Shown one piece after another: positions 1-8,078 of a stretch of DNA of 38,475 nucleotides. The position numbers and the translations under genes are program-made. The notes beneath the pieces are model-generated. The model was not told where the DNA came from and did no database searches. It saw only the letters and a program-made list of their open reading frames with translations. Every line of letters begins with the position of its first letter. The first letter of the stretch is position 1. The DNA is from Anaerolineae bacterium (GTDB lineage: Bacteria; Chloroflexota; Anaerolineae; Anaerolineales; Villigracilaceae): the NCBI GenBank assembly GCA_017303655.1, contig JAFLCE010000033.1, positions 1 to 38,475 on the forward strand. Reading direction: 5' to 3'.

Positions 1-8
1 AGAAATTA

Positions 9-66
9 AACTATCCATCTGACCAGTCTAATACTCCCCCAGCGACGGGGGAGTATTAGTTTATTA
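9..66 (+). terminator. Composite double-hairpin terminator, copy 1
   Basis: A weak mini-hairpin (ACTATCC..GACCAGT, 10-27) is followed two bases later by a perfect 12-bp stem (29-40 with 47-58, loop AGCGAC) and a T-rich tail. It would end transcription of a gene left of the window. This is the first of seven related elements in the window. Confidence 0.8.
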
Positions 67-103
67 AAACGTAAGATTGCAAGCGATAAACAAGGAGACC
101 ACC

Positions 104-307
104 ATGTTCGCAAGTATCTTTATCCTCATTCTGTTATTACCCGCCGCCTGTCTGCCATTGACGCTCAATACATTTTTCTCAAGCGCCGATCTGAAGGAAA
201 TGGGCATATCTCTGGAAAGCTCAGATGACATGTTCCCCATGCAGGGATATGAACTTGTTGATGTGTTCCCAATCTCAAATAGTTGCGAGCAGCTTCAAGT
301 CTGTTAG
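104..307 (+). CDS. Small hypothetical exported/membrane-anchored protein (67 aa)
   Basis: I do not recognise this protein. The start at 104 is chosen because AAGGAG lies 6 bases before the ATG; an in-frame ATG at 77 has no ribosome-binding site. Residues 1-25 form one hydrophobic segment containing PAAC, which could be a poor lipobox or simply a membrane anchor. The remaining 40 or so residues are acidic and end in a Cys-containing tail. The gene sits between two copies of the composite terminator, so it is a self-contained unit. The LPLT stretch after the hydrophobic core recalls the N-terminus of the next gene, so it may be a degenerate fragment of a related protein. The good ribosome-binding site favours a real gene. 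Confidence 0.5.
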   Translation: MFASIFILILLLPAACLPLTLNTFFSSADLKEMGISLESSDDMFPMQGYELVDVFPISNSCEQLQVC

Positions 308-327
308 TTACTTATCCGTCTGACCTT

Positions 328-377
328 ACTATCCATCTGGACAGTGCAAGACTCTCCCAACGACGGGGGGGCTTTTT
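328..377 (+). terminator. Composite double-hairpin terminator, copy 2
   Basis: The mini-hairpin ACTATCC-ATCT-GGACAGT occupies 328-345. It is followed by an imperfect hairpin (AAGACTCTCCC / GGGGGGGCTTTT) with a run of five T. A degenerate extra half of the first hairpin (TTATCCGTCTGACC) lies just upstream at about 312-325. It ends the 67-aa gene. Confidence 0.75.
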
Positions 378-424
378 GTTTATCCAGCGTATCATGATGG
401 CAAAGATACTAAAAAGGAGTTGTA

Positions 425-1651
425 ATGAAAATCATTCTTAATATTCTGGTTATCATTCTTGTAATCCTGCTTTGTCTGCCAGTGGTTTTACTGCCATTGA
501 CGACCTCCGTCCCTGCGTGGAGCTGGATACTGCTCGTCATTGCCGATGTGATGTTAATCATGGCTTTATTCCGTGTCACTCCTAATGGACGCGGTATGTC
601 AGTTGGGCTTTCTGGTATGACCCTTGTTTCCATCCTTGCAATCGTCGCTTCACAAGTTTTCGCCGCCACACCTCCCATCACGGATGTAAATGGCGAGCCT
701 CTTCCCAATTCCATTGCTTCCCTTGAAAAGGTGAACTTGAACGGAAGCGAGCAGTGGATCACCATTCGCGGACAGGATATCAACAAGCCGATTCTGTTGA
801 ATCTCGGCATGGGCGGCCCGGGCGGAGGTGGATTTGCAACCCGCTCCCTTTTTGAGTCGTTGGAAAAAGATTTTGTCATCGTGAGTTGGGATGAACCCGG
901 TACAGGCAAATCCTACAATGCGGTTCCCTTCTCCGAATTGAACAAACAACGTTTTGTTGAAGACGCTCATGCACTGACATTGTATCTGCGCGAGCGATTT
1001 CATCAGGAAAAAATTTATGTCTATGGCGTTTCGTGGACAAGCATTCTAGGCGTTTGGCTGGTTCAGGAATACCCCGAACTATATTATGCCTACATCGGCA
1101 ACGGGCAGATGGTCAACGTCATCAGGGACGATGTTATGGGCTATGAGTTGGCGCTCAGCTACTCGGTCGAAAGAGGCGATGCGAAAATGGTGGAAACTCT
1201 CCAGCGGAATGGTCCACCTCCTTATACAGGTGAAGATATGCTGGATAAGTATGTCACCTATTTGGATGTGTTGAATGATTATATGAACTCACCTCACTAT
1301 ACCGTTATCGTTCCGATCATCCCTTTCATTGCACCTGAGTATGGGCTCGTTGACAAGATCAACCACACCCGCGGACTGATCCGATCTTTTGAAGTGGTAT
1401 ATCCGCAATTGCAGGATGTTGATTTCACGACACAAGCCGCGAAGCTGGATGTGCCCGTTTACATTTTTGCGGGACGTAATGATGTAAATGCGATATCCTC
1501 ATTGGTGGAGGAATATTTCAATATTCTCGAAGCGCCGCACAAGGAATTGATCTGGCTAAACGGCGGACACGGATTGGATGGAAATAATCTCGGTCAGTTC
1601 GTAGATGTGATGGTCAACAAGGTGCTGGCAGAGACCTATCCAAACAAATGA
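425..1651 (+). CDS. Membrane-anchored alpha/beta hydrolase (prolyl iminopeptidase-like, S33 type)
   Basis: This is a serine hydrolase of the alpha/beta fold with about two to three N-terminal membrane segments (residues 5-27, 32-50 and 62-80), so the catalytic domain probably faces outward. Visible hallmarks are the oxyanion loop MGGPGGGG at 129-136 (HGGPG in prolyl iminopeptidases), the strand motif WDEPGTGKS at 155-163 (usually DQRGxGxS), the nucleophile elbow GVSWTS with Ser203, the acid in AGRNDV (Asp353) and His382 in GGHGLDG. The elbow has Thr where the family usually has Gly, and the oxyanion loop has Met instead of His. The substrate is unknown: peptide, ester or amide. AAGGAG lies 6-7 bases before the ATG. 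The gene stands alone between composite terminators 2 and 3. Confidence 0.85.
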   Translation: MKIILNILVIILVILLCLPVVLLPLTTSVPAWSWILLVIADVMLIMALFRVTPNGRGMSVGLSGMTLVSILAIVASQVFAATPPITDVNGEPLPNSIASLEKVNLNGSEQWITIRGQDINKPILLNLGMGGPGGGGFATRSLFESLEKDFVIVSWDEPGTGKSYNAVPFSELNKQRFVEDAHALTLYLRERFHQEKIYVYGVSWTSILGVWLVQEYPELYYAYIGNGQMVNVIRDDVMGYELALSYSVERGDAKMVETLQRNGPPPYTGEDMLDKYVTYLDVLNDYMNSPHYTVIVPIIPFIAPEYGLVDKINHTRGLIRSFEVVYPQLQDVDFTTQAAKLDVPVYIFAGRNDVNAISSLVEEYFNILEAPHKELIWLNGGHGLDGNNLGQFVDVMVNKVLAETYPNK

Positions 1652-1742
1652 ATTACAAGTAGAAAAACTTCCTCGGTAAAACGATGCAGACATAATGCAT
1701 CATGCAAAAGACGATGATCGATCGACCCATCCACTTGGATAG

Positions 1743-1780
1743 TAAAGACTCTCCTTTCGATAGGGGAGTCTTTACATCTT
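1743..1780 (+). terminator. Composite double-hairpin terminator, copy 3
   Basis: The mini-hairpin CCCATCC-ACTT-GGATAGT (about 1726-1743) leads into a 12-bp stem (1743-1754 with 1763-1774, one T-G wobble) and a T-rich tail. It ends the alpha/beta hydrolase gene. Confidence 0.8.
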
Positions 1781-1833
1781 CATGACTATGATTCATTTAA
1801 AAATAAGATCGAATTGTAAAAGGAGAAGAATCA

Positions 1834-2733
1834 ATGAAACGTATTCTTTCAATTATCCTGGGTGTGGCCATGCTTACGGTGATCTACGCTGTGCTATTTA
1901 TGATCGGCACGAGTTTGACCACGCCGCCTGAGTTAGCCGAAAAGATGTCTCCGGAAGCAGGCATTCAAGCCGCTTCGATGATTCCTGTTGTTGCGATAAT
2001 TATGACGGTTACCATTTCTTATCTTGCCCTGCGTTCGCGCTGGCATGGACTGAAACTTGCCGCGGCGATATTTGTTGTATTCTTTGGGGTCTATACCTTT
2101 CTGGCGCAGATCGAGCCGCTAGCTTTCCCGGCGGTGACTGAACAAATGCCACCCGGAACGATCCCAGGATTTTTCCTGGCAGGGCTGATGCTTACACTTC
2201 CGTTCTCCTTGCTGACCGTCTGGATTCTAGGCAAGGCGAAAAAGGATTCACTTGCTGATGAGTCAAATACACGATTGCAAATGTCTACTTCAGAGTGGAT
2301 GTGGAAACTTTCTGCGGCAGTGATTCTGTATGAGATTGTTTATTTTACGTTTGGCTATTACGTCGCCTGGCGCACACCTGGTTTGCCGGAGTTTTATGGC
2401 GGCACGAATCCCGGCACATTTTTCGGTCAGATGGCGAATGTGATCCGCGATACGCCGTGGCTGTTCCTGTTTCAGCTCTTTCGTGCCTTGGTTTGGACAG
2501 GCGTCGGCTGTGTCATCATCCGCATGCACAAAGGCGGAGTATTCGAAACGAGTTTTGCTGTAGGTCTCGCTTTCTCAATTTTGATGAGCGCTACGATGTT
2601 ACTTCCAAACCCGCTCATGCCGCCCAATGTGTATCGTGCGCATGCCATCGAGCTGGTCTCGTCAAACTTCGTTTTTGGAATTTTGTTTACCGCATTGTTG
2701 ATTGGGCGAACGTTGAACAGAGAAATAATATGA
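1834..2733 (+). CDS. Unknown polytopic membrane protein (299 aa)
   Basis: I do not recognise this protein. It has about seven hydrophobic segments (roughly residues 5-25, 48-66, 74-92, 112-132, 155-175, 208-228 and 236-295), no obvious soluble domain and no catalytic motif that I can name. AAAGGAG is well placed before the ATG. It follows composite terminator 3, so it starts its own transcription unit, probably together with the next two genes since no terminator separates them. The next gene also encodes a polytopic membrane protein, which suggests a small envelope module. Function cannot be assigned from sequence. Confidence 0.75.
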   Translation: MKRILSIILGVAMLTVIYAVLFMIGTSLTTPPELAEKMSPEAGIQAASMIPVVAIIMTVTISYLALRSRWHGLKLAAAIFVVFFGVYTFLAQIEPLAFPAVTEQMPPGTIPGFFLAGLMLTLPFSLLTVWILGKAKKDSLADESNTRLQMSTSEWMWKLSAAVILYEIVYFTFGYYVAWRTPGLPEFYGGTNPGTFFGQMANVIRDTPWLFLFQLFRALVWTGVGCVIIRMHKGGVFETSFAVGLAFSILMSATMLLPNPLMPPNVYRAHAIELVSSNFVFGILFTALLIGRTLNREII

Positions 2734-2863
2734 TGCGCGTCGGTTTAATGATGAATTCGAATAATCCAGAACATACTATTGTTCGTTTTCAAAAGTATGT
2801 CAATTCAACGACGGTCTGCAGTGTTATGGTTTTCCTCGTCGCCACACTAGCACAGGTGGAATA

Positions 2864-3724
2864 ATGAAACCCAATCACATCGTCATTCGTTTGGCGCTTA
2901 TCATCATTCCACTGGCGCTCCTCGCCGCGGGTGCGGGCGTCTTCTGGCAGGGGGCGGGTGAGTCGTATCCATTTGAAACATTGCGCGGCGAAACAGTTAT
3001 GATCCGTGGTCATGGACTCTATCGCTACGACACAGTCAACTCTTCATCACAAGAGATCGGCACCGACATCGTCACCCTGCTCATCGGCATTCCGCTACTC
3101 TTTACGGGCATCGTCCTCAGCCGCAAAGGCACATTTCGCGGTCAACTCTTGCTCACGGGCGCGCTCGGTTATTTCCTCTACACTTATGGCGCGATGTGTT
3201 TCCTCACTGCCTTCAATCCGCTCTTCCTTGTGTACGTTGCGCTGTTCTCGTTGAGTCTCTTCGGCTTCATTCTTTCCATGAAAAATCTGGATGTGGATGA
3301 AGTGACACGGCACATCTCAGACGGATTCCCGCGCCGCGCCATCGCCGCCTACTTCATCATTGTTGCGGTCTTTCTCACTCTTGCCTGGCTCGGATTAGTT
3401 GCATCTCCCTCGCTAACGTGGACTCCGCCAAACGGACTTGAATCCGCGATCACGATGGTCATTCAAGCCTTGGACCTGGGTGTTATCGTCCCGACAAGTC
3501 TTATCACAGCGACATTGCTCATAAAGAAGCAAGCGTGGGGCTATGCCTTATCCTCCGTAATGCTCCTCAAAATTCTGACGATGGGTGCAGCGTTGATTGC
3601 CATGATCATTGGACAGGTTCTTGCGGGCGTTCCTGTTGATGTTGTTGTTTCAACGATCTTCGTTATTATCAGTGTGTCAGGTATCCTTCTTGGAATCATC
3701 ACGTTGAAAAATATTCGAGGCTGA
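2864..3724 (+). CDS. Unknown polytopic membrane protein (286 aa)
   Basis: I do not recognise this protein. Residues 8-27 form a first membrane helix, followed by a loop of about 40 residues (ESYPFETLRGETVMIRGHG..) that probably lies outside the membrane. Six or more further helices run to the C-terminus (about 68-86, 95-112, 116-136, 158-180, 195-220, 225-250 and 258-280). AGGTGG lies a few bases upstream of the ATG. It lies 130 bp downstream of another membrane protein gene and is translationally coupled to the small gene that follows (TGA and ATG two bases apart). A YxFxGD-type binding motif or protease motif was looked for and not seen. Confidence 0.75.
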   Translation: MKPNHIVIRLALIIIPLALLAAGAGVFWQGAGESYPFETLRGETVMIRGHGLYRYDTVNSSSQEIGTDIVTLLIGIPLLFTGIVLSRKGTFRGQLLLTGALGYFLYTYGAMCFLTAFNPLFLVYVALFSLSLFGFILSMKNLDVDEVTRHISDGFPRRAIAAYFIIVAVFLTLAWLGLVASPSLTWTPPNGLESAITMVIQALDLGVIVPTSLITATLLIKKQAWGYALSSVMLLKILTMGAALIAMIIGQVLAGVPVDVVVSTIFVIISVSGILLGIITLKNIRG

Positions 3725-3726
3725 AA

Positions 3727-4020
3727 ATGAAGATCCTTGCGCTCGAACACGAACTTCCCACCGCCACAGCAGAGGAATTCCAGCAATATTCCAAAGACGA
3801 AGCGCGAAAGGTCTGGGCGTTGAATCAGGCTGGGGTGGTTCGAGAATCATACTTCCGCGCAGATCGAAGCGAGGCTGTCTTGGTGCTGGAATGTCAAACA
3901 GTGGAGGAGGCACGGGAGGCGTTATCAGCGTTGCCATTTGTTCAGAACAAGTTAATCGCGTTTGAGTTAATTCCGTTGAAAGCCTATCCTGGCTTCGAGA
4001 GATTGTTTGAAAAAGGGTAG
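3727..4020 (+). CDS. Small cytoplasmic protein, possibly ferredoxin-like (muconolactone isomerase/YCII-like) fold
   Basis: A 97-residue soluble protein. The alternation of strands and helices (KILALEHEL, then a helix with EEFQQYSKDEARKVW, then strand SEAVLVLEC, helix VEEAREAL, strand LIAFELIPLKAYPGF) resembles small dimeric alpha-beta barrel proteins such as muconolactone isomerase-like or YCII-like families. This is a fold impression, not a clear family match. The start codon lies two bases after the TGA of the membrane protein gene with GAGG just upstream, so the two are co-translated. It is followed 5 bases later by composite terminator 4. Confidence 0.7.
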   Translation: MKILALEHELPTATAEEFQQYSKDEARKVWALNQAGVVRESYFRADRSEAVLVLECQTVEEAREALSALPFVQNKLIAFELIPLKAYPGFERLFEKG

Positions 4021-4024
4021 CGCC

Positions 4025-4076
4025 ACTATCCACTCGGACAGTTCAAACTCCCCCAGTGACGGGGGAGTTTTTTATT
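4025..4076 (+). terminator. Composite double-hairpin terminator, copy 4
   Basis: The clearest copy. The first hairpin is ACTATCC-ACTC-GGACAGT (4025-4042). The second has a perfect 10-bp stem (4045-4054 with 4061-4070, loop AGTGAC) that runs directly into a six-base T-run and TATT. It ends the 1834-4020 unit. Confidence 0.9.
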
Positions 4077-4123
4077 CCCTTTCGCTATCATGTACTTGAA
4101 AATATAAATCAAAGGAGTCACAC

Positions 4124-4951
4124 ATGAATCTCAAAACTTGGGCTACCCGTCATCCAATTCTCACGTACGTCATCCTGACGATGGTCTGGTCATTTGGTAT
4201 CTGGTCGTTTTTATTCCTGTATATCAAACCCGGCGAATTGATGAAGTTTGCCCCGCCAATATCTTTTTTATTTGTTGTGCTGGGCGGGTTTGGACCTTCG
4301 CTTAGCGGTTTGCTCACCACATGGCTAGTCTACGGACGCGAAGGACTTCAAGCCTTGTGGGACAGGGTCCGCATCGGACGTGTGGGAGGCTGGTGGTTTG
4401 CTCTGTTGGTAATCCCTGCGGTGACAGCACTGACTCCGCTCCTTCGTTGGCTGGCTGGTTACCCCGTCGATACTGAAGCGATGTTAGCTCTGCTTGGTCC
4501 CGGCATTGCCTTGGGACTCACCGCCGGGCTGATGGAAGAATTTGGCTGGCGCGGCTTTTTGCTGCCACACCTGCTCAAACGCCATTCTCCGCTTGTCGCC
4601 ACTTTGATACTAGGTCTGATCTGGGGAGGGCTGTGGCACGGCTATGCAGATTACTTCGCGCTTGGCGGCAGAGGACTTGACTCGCTGGTGTTGATTACCT
4701 TGCTTGGTCCTGTCTTGTTGACCGCCTGGTCATTCATCATCACCTGGATTTATGAACGAACGCAGGGTAGCGTGCTGCTCGCTTACTTTATGCATGCCAG
4801 TATTTCATCCAGCGCGTTGATTTTCGGGCAAACGTATACGACCTCTGCCGAAGAAATTACCTGGACGGCGATCAGCACCGGAGTTGCTGTACTTGCAGCA
4901 ATTTTCATCTGGCTATTCATCCGCCGCTTCAGTTCACAGACATTGTATTAA
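4124..4951 (+). CDS. CPBP-family intramembrane metalloprotease (Rce1-like)
   Basis: Integral membrane protease of the CPBP/Abi family (Rce1 relatives). About seven membrane helices are visible. Motif 1 is MEEFGWRGFLLPHL, with Glu138, Glu139 and Arg143 (EExxxR). Motif 2 is WGGLWHGYADYF with His172, and a third motif, FMHASISSS, has His224. These are the metal-binding and catalytic residues of the family. CPBP proteins act in peptide maturation, bacteriocin self-immunity or membrane protein processing; which applies here is not shown. AAAGGAGT precedes the ATG. The gene begins right after composite terminator 4 and is followed 14 bases later by a lipoprotein gene, so the two are probably co-transcribed. 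A second family member is at 9257-10156. Confidence 0.9.
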   Translation: MNLKTWATRHPILTYVILTMVWSFGIWSFLFLYIKPGELMKFAPPISFLFVVLGGFGPSLSGLLTTWLVYGREGLQALWDRVRIGRVGGWWFALLVIPAVTALTPLLRWLAGYPVDTEAMLALLGPGIALGLTAGLMEEFGWRGFLLPHLLKRHSPLVATLILGLIWGGLWHGYADYFALGGRGLDSLVLITLLGPVLLTAWSFIITWIYERTQGSVLLAYFMHASISSSALIFGQTYTTSAEEITWTAISTGVAVLAAIFIWLFIRRFSSQTLY

Positions 4952-4965
4952 CAAGGGATCCATCC

Positions 4966-5898
4966 ATGAAAAAGTTTTTCCTGTTTCTCTCTCTATTCGT
5001 CGTCGCGACTCTGGCATGTGATGTGTCGGTGAATATTGCACCTACCAACACAGTTCCTGCTACAGCGGAAACTCCCGTTCCGATCGAACCTCCTACAACC
5101 ACGCCCGAGGTGTTCATATCGTTGACACAGGCAATCCCTGCAACCACGGTTCCCAGTGCGACACCTCTTGTCCAGCCATCGCCTGTTACAAAGACATCCG
5201 TAACATTCGGACGATTGAGCCTAGACATACCGTCGAGTGTTGCCAGCGGCGCGAGTGGCAAGGAATATCCACGCAACGACTCGGAAAATGCTCCCTATTG
5301 GGACAAAACCCCAGGTCACTTGCAAGTCTCGTTGAATGACTACTACATCTTGCAAGGAAAATTCCATCAGCCGCAGATCTACGTGTACCCCGCGATGCCT
5401 TATGTTGAACTTGTTCCTGCTACGTTCGAAAGTATGCACCGTTTGCGCAATGTGATGAATGCCGCCGCGCCGATCACTGCCGATCAACTTCCTACAGTGC
5501 CATTCTTCAACGCCGCGCAGGTCTTTGCCTCGAACATTCAAGCGGTCTCATTCCAGAATGGGAGCGGCATTCGCTTCCTGACCGAATACTCTCAATATTA
5601 TGCGCCTGTTAACAACCATGAACTGGTCTATCACTTTCAAGGATTCACCGATGATGGTGAGTACTACATCATTGCCATCCTCCCGATCACGGCTCCCGTG
5701 TTGGCAGAGACTAGTGACACTGGAGCAATTATCCCGTCAGGAGGAATCGCATATCCCGATATCAATGATCCCAATGCTGATTTCTTAGGTTACTACGCCT
5801 CCATTACAGACTTGTTGAATGCCACGTCACCCGATGCATTCACTCCCTCGATCAGCCAATTGGACGCGTTGATCCAGTCCATGCAGGTTGCTCCGTAG
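4966..5898 (+). CDS. Lipoprotein with Thr/Pro-rich linker, unknown function
   Basis: An exported lipoprotein of 310 residues. It has Lys-Lys, a hydrophobic core and lipobox ATLAC with Cys18. Residues 20-75 are a Thr/Pro/Ala-rich spacer (many TPV, PTTTP and PSATP runs), as is common in Anaerolineae surface lipoproteins; the rest is a folded domain without Cys. The domain family is not recognised. The gene follows the CPBP protease gene by 14 bases and ends at a bidirectional terminator shared with the convergent acyltransferase gene. Confidence 0.8.
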   Translation: MKKFFLFLSLFVVATLACDVSVNIAPTNTVPATAETPVPIEPPTTTPEVFISLTQAIPATTVPSATPLVQPSPVTKTSVTFGRLSLDIPSSVASGASGKEYPRNDSENAPYWDKTPGHLQVSLNDYYILQGKFHQPQIYVYPAMPYVELVPATFESMHRLRNVMNAAAPITADQLPTVPFFNAAQVFASNIQAVSFQNGSGIRFLTEYSQYYAPVNNHELVYHFQGFTDDGEYYIIAILPITAPVLAETSDTGAIIPSGGIAYPDINDPNADFLGYYASITDLLNATSPDAFTPSISQLDALIQSMQVAP

Positions 5899-5960
5899 TG
5901 GGAAATTGGAGTTCGTCAAAATCTGTCTGAAGAGGATGGCGTGGGTGGGTTGCTATAAAT

Positions 5961-5995
5961 AAAACAGGAGCGGACTCAGCGTTCGCTCCTGTTCG
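5961..5995. terminator. Bidirectional terminator between convergent genes
   Basis: A perfect 10-bp stem AACAGGAGCG (5963-5972) / CGCTCCTGTT (5984-5993) with an 11-base loop lies between the stop of the lipoprotein gene and the stop of the acyltransferase gene. AATAAA on the left gives a short U-run on the minus strand; the plus-strand tail is poorer in T. Confidence 0.75.
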
Positions 5996-6010
5996 TTAGT
6001 TGCGGACATT

Positions 6011-7159
6011 CTACTGTTGCGCGATTGCTGCGCTTGAAGAAACAACCATATCTTTTGTAGCAGACTTCATGCCGAACAGTAAACGAGTCACATTCCAGCG
6101 CCGCACCAGTTCATAGGCAATCAACGTCAAGCCAGTGGCGACCAAAACAATGAGCGGGTATTTCACTGCAACGGGCGCGTTGAGTTGAATTACAAAATAT
6201 CCCGTTACTACACTGAAAGTCATGTGTAATAAATAGAACGACATTGCGGCTTCGCTTGCATATCGCAATACGCGATTTGTAAAGTTCAAAAAGCGATGTC
6301 CCAATCCAAACGCTGCTAGTGTCAAAGCCCAGCGCCCCATTTGATACATCAAACCAAGCGCCATCCACTGCGGCGTCCATTGGGCAAAATTTCTTATTGG
6401 GAAAATGATGTTGATCGCAGTTTCAGCTACGCCATACGCCAACGCAATCCACGTCAATTTATCAATGGATTTTTGAAAACGCATATCACTCGCAAAGACA
6501 AACCCAAAAAAGAAGACGAGGAAGTAATACAGCGGATTCATATCTCCAAGGATTCCAGTCGCGGCAGCGAGCGTCAATGGGATGCCTAACCCGATTAAAC
6601 TTAGGCGAGACTGCATCGCTGTTCCCAATCTTTCAATTACCCTTCTGCCTTTTTCTGTCCGCAACCATTGGAAGATGGGCAATCCAACCAGTGAAAAGAC
6701 AAACAGATACAAGATGAACCACAGATGTGCAGGTGTAAATGCTCCATTCATACCGTCCAGTTGATTTAGGTCAATGCGGAAAAAACCAGCGTAGCCTTCC
6801 TGTAGTGAAAGAACATCACTGTGCTGGATGTATATTGTGAACGGGACAAAGGTCAGAATGCCAAAGGCGAGCGGGATGAATAATCGAAGGAAACGTTCAC
6901 GGACATATTGCCCTGCCGAGCGAACACCAAGTGCAAAATACGTCGCCGCACCAGAGATCATGAACAGCATGGGCATGTGCCACATGTGGATAAAGCCTGT
7001 GACTTCAGCCAAGACGCGGCTGTTGACCGAATCCCTGATGTACATGATAGTGAATGGGTCGAACACAAAGATCAATGCCACGTGAAAGGGTATGAGCAAT
7101 AACACACCCAGTACACGTAACCAATCGAGGTCGTGGCGTCGTTCGGATGATGATGTCAT
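6011..7159 (-). CDS. Acyltransferase family 3 membrane protein
   Basis: A polytopic membrane protein of the acyltransferase 3 family (OafA/MdoC type), which moves acyl groups from cytoplasmic donors to sugars or lipids across the membrane. The family signature is at the N-terminus: RRHDLDWLRVLGVLLLIPFH, with the basic-acidic RxHDLDWLR lead and a His at the end of helix 1. About ten membrane helices follow, with the FIHMWHMPMLFMISG segment around residue 55-70. The length, 382 residues, is normal. AGGAG lies about 9 bases before the ATG. The gene is read towards, and shares a terminator with, the lipoprotein gene. The acceptor is unknown. Confidence 0.9.
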   Translation of the reverse strand: MTSSSERRHDLDWLRVLGVLLLIPFHVALIFVFDPFTIMYIRDSVNSRVLAEVTGFIHMWHMPMLFMISGAATYFALGVRSAGQYVRERFLRLFIPLAFGILTFVPFTIYIQHSDVLSLQEGYAGFFRIDLNQLDGMNGAFTPAHLWFILYLFVFSLVGLPIFQWLRTEKGRRVIERLGTAMQSRLSLIGLGIPLTLAAATGILGDMNPLYYFLVFFFGFVFASDMRFQKSIDKLTWIALAYGVAETAINIIFPIRNFAQWTPQWMALGLMYQMGRWALTLAAFGLGHRFLNFTNRVLRYASEAAMSFYLLHMTFSVVTGYFVIQLNAPVAVKYPLIVLVATGLTLIAYELVRRWNVTRLLFGMKSATKDMVVSSSAAIAQQ

Positions 7160-7215
7160 GGTGATAACTCCTATGTGAAATCCTAAAGTCTTGAAAACCT
7201 TTTGGGTCTTAATAT

Positions 7216-7899
7216 CTATAATGGTGTTGCTTCAATCGAATGGAACATACCCAGTATATTCCGTTTACTCTTCAGCACTTTTATGCCTGCCGATTGCACC
7301 AGATCTAATGGGTTTTGATTCCAACGGCATCCTGCATGGTTTTCGTAGTGTTGATATTCATGGCGGTCTTGATAATTGGCAAGCCACGGTATGGAGCTAT
7401 GACCATGTTCCAGAAGCAGGATCAAGCCGTTTGGTCGGCAGACGCGTTTCATTTCATCCAATGCTTTGAGTGGGTTGGGAAATGTACACGTGGACAAGGT
7501 CGAGACCACCGTGTCAAAACTTCCGTCGGGAAATTCGAGTTTCTCAGCGTCCATCACTACAAAGTTTACGTTCAATCCGTTTTTGGTTGCATTCTCATGG
7601 GCAACTTCCAGCATCTTTGGGCTTAGGTCAACAGCCGTGATGTCATTACCAACTGGGAGGAAGGGAATGTTAGAGCCCGTTCCACATGCCACTTCCAAAA
7701 TTTTCCCCTTTGCTTTTGAAAGTAGATTCTTTTTTAGCCGCGCCACACCGAGAATATGTTGGTCGAACCAGACTTTTTTCTCGTATTGATCGGCGATCTT
7801 ATCATAGGCATTTTGTATTTGAGGTGCGGTCAACTTTGCGTTGTACGGAATGCGTTGAGGCTTGCAGGTTTTGCCTTCGCTTGTTGTTATCGTTTTCAT
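7216..7899 (-). CDS. Class I SAM-dependent methyltransferase
   Basis: A soluble Rossmann-fold methyltransferase of 227 residues, UbiE/Methyltransf_11 type. Motif I is KILEVACGTGSNIPFLP (about residues 66-82), the acidic end of strand 2 is ITAVDLSPKMLEVA, and the motif after strand 4 is FDTVVSTLSTCTF, followed by LILLLEHG. The substrate cannot be told; similar proteins act on small molecules, lipids or quinones. AAGGAG lies 5 bases before the ATG. A strong promoter (TTGACT, 16 bases, TACAAT) with an operator-like palindrome lies directly upstream, and a TetR regulator gene is divergent. This is a classical arrangement for a repressor controlling its neighbour. Confidence 0.9.
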   Translation of the reverse strand: MKTITTSEGKTCKPQRIPYNAKLTAPQIQNAYDKIADQYEKKVWFDQHILGVARLKKNLLSKAKGKILEVACGTGSNIPFLPVGNDITAVDLSPKMLEVAHENATKNGLNVNFVVMDAEKLEFPDGSFDTVVSTLSTCTFPNPLKALDEMKRVCRPNGLILLLEHGHSSIPWLANYQDRHEYQHYENHAGCRWNQNPLDLVQSAGIKVLKSKRNILGMFHSIEATPL

Positions 7900-7912
7900 G
7901 ATTGCTCCTTTT

Positions 7913-7956
7913 TGTTATACTATGTAACATTGTAGTCAGCCCGCCATGCAAGTCAA
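7913..7956 (-). promoter_or_regulatory. Methyltransferase promoter with overlapping palindrome
   Basis: On the minus strand a -35 TTGACT (7951-7956) and -10 TACAAT (7929-7934) are separated by 16 bases. A 17-base palindrome with TGTTA/TAACA arms (7913-7929) touches the last base of the -10 and covers the start-site region. This is the expected place for a TetR operator. Confidence 0.7.
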
Positions 7957-7974
7957 TTGCGGATATGGTGTTGA

Positions 7975-7990
7975 TATAACAAAAGTTATA
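7975..7990. promoter_or_regulatory. Perfect palindrome, candidate TetR operator
   Basis: TATAAC-AAAA-GTTATA is a perfect 6+4+6 inverted repeat in the divergent intergenic region. It shares the GTTAT/ATAAC half-site with the palindrome over the methyltransferase promoter (GTTATA arm) and with the inner part of the hairpin at 8048-8063. Confidence 0.5.
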
Positions 7991-8023
7991 GAAAGCCATA
8001 TTTTGTAACAAAACTTGAGAGAA

Positions 8024-8078
8024 CGTCCCGAAGGGTGTTTTGAGTTGATAACCCCTTCGTTATAAAACCTTCGGGACG
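8024..8078 (+). promoter_or_regulatory. Nested 55-base inverted repeat in the leader of the TetR gene
   Basis: A perfect 11-bp outer stem CGTCCCGAAGG (8024-8034) / CCTTCGGGACG (8068-8078) is followed by TTTT/AAAA pairing (8038-8041 with 8064-8067) and an inner ATAAC-CCCTTC-GTTAT hairpin (8048-8063). It ends 27 bases before the TetR start codon. It could be an operator, a leader structure in mRNA or a decayed repeat. Confidence 0.6.
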
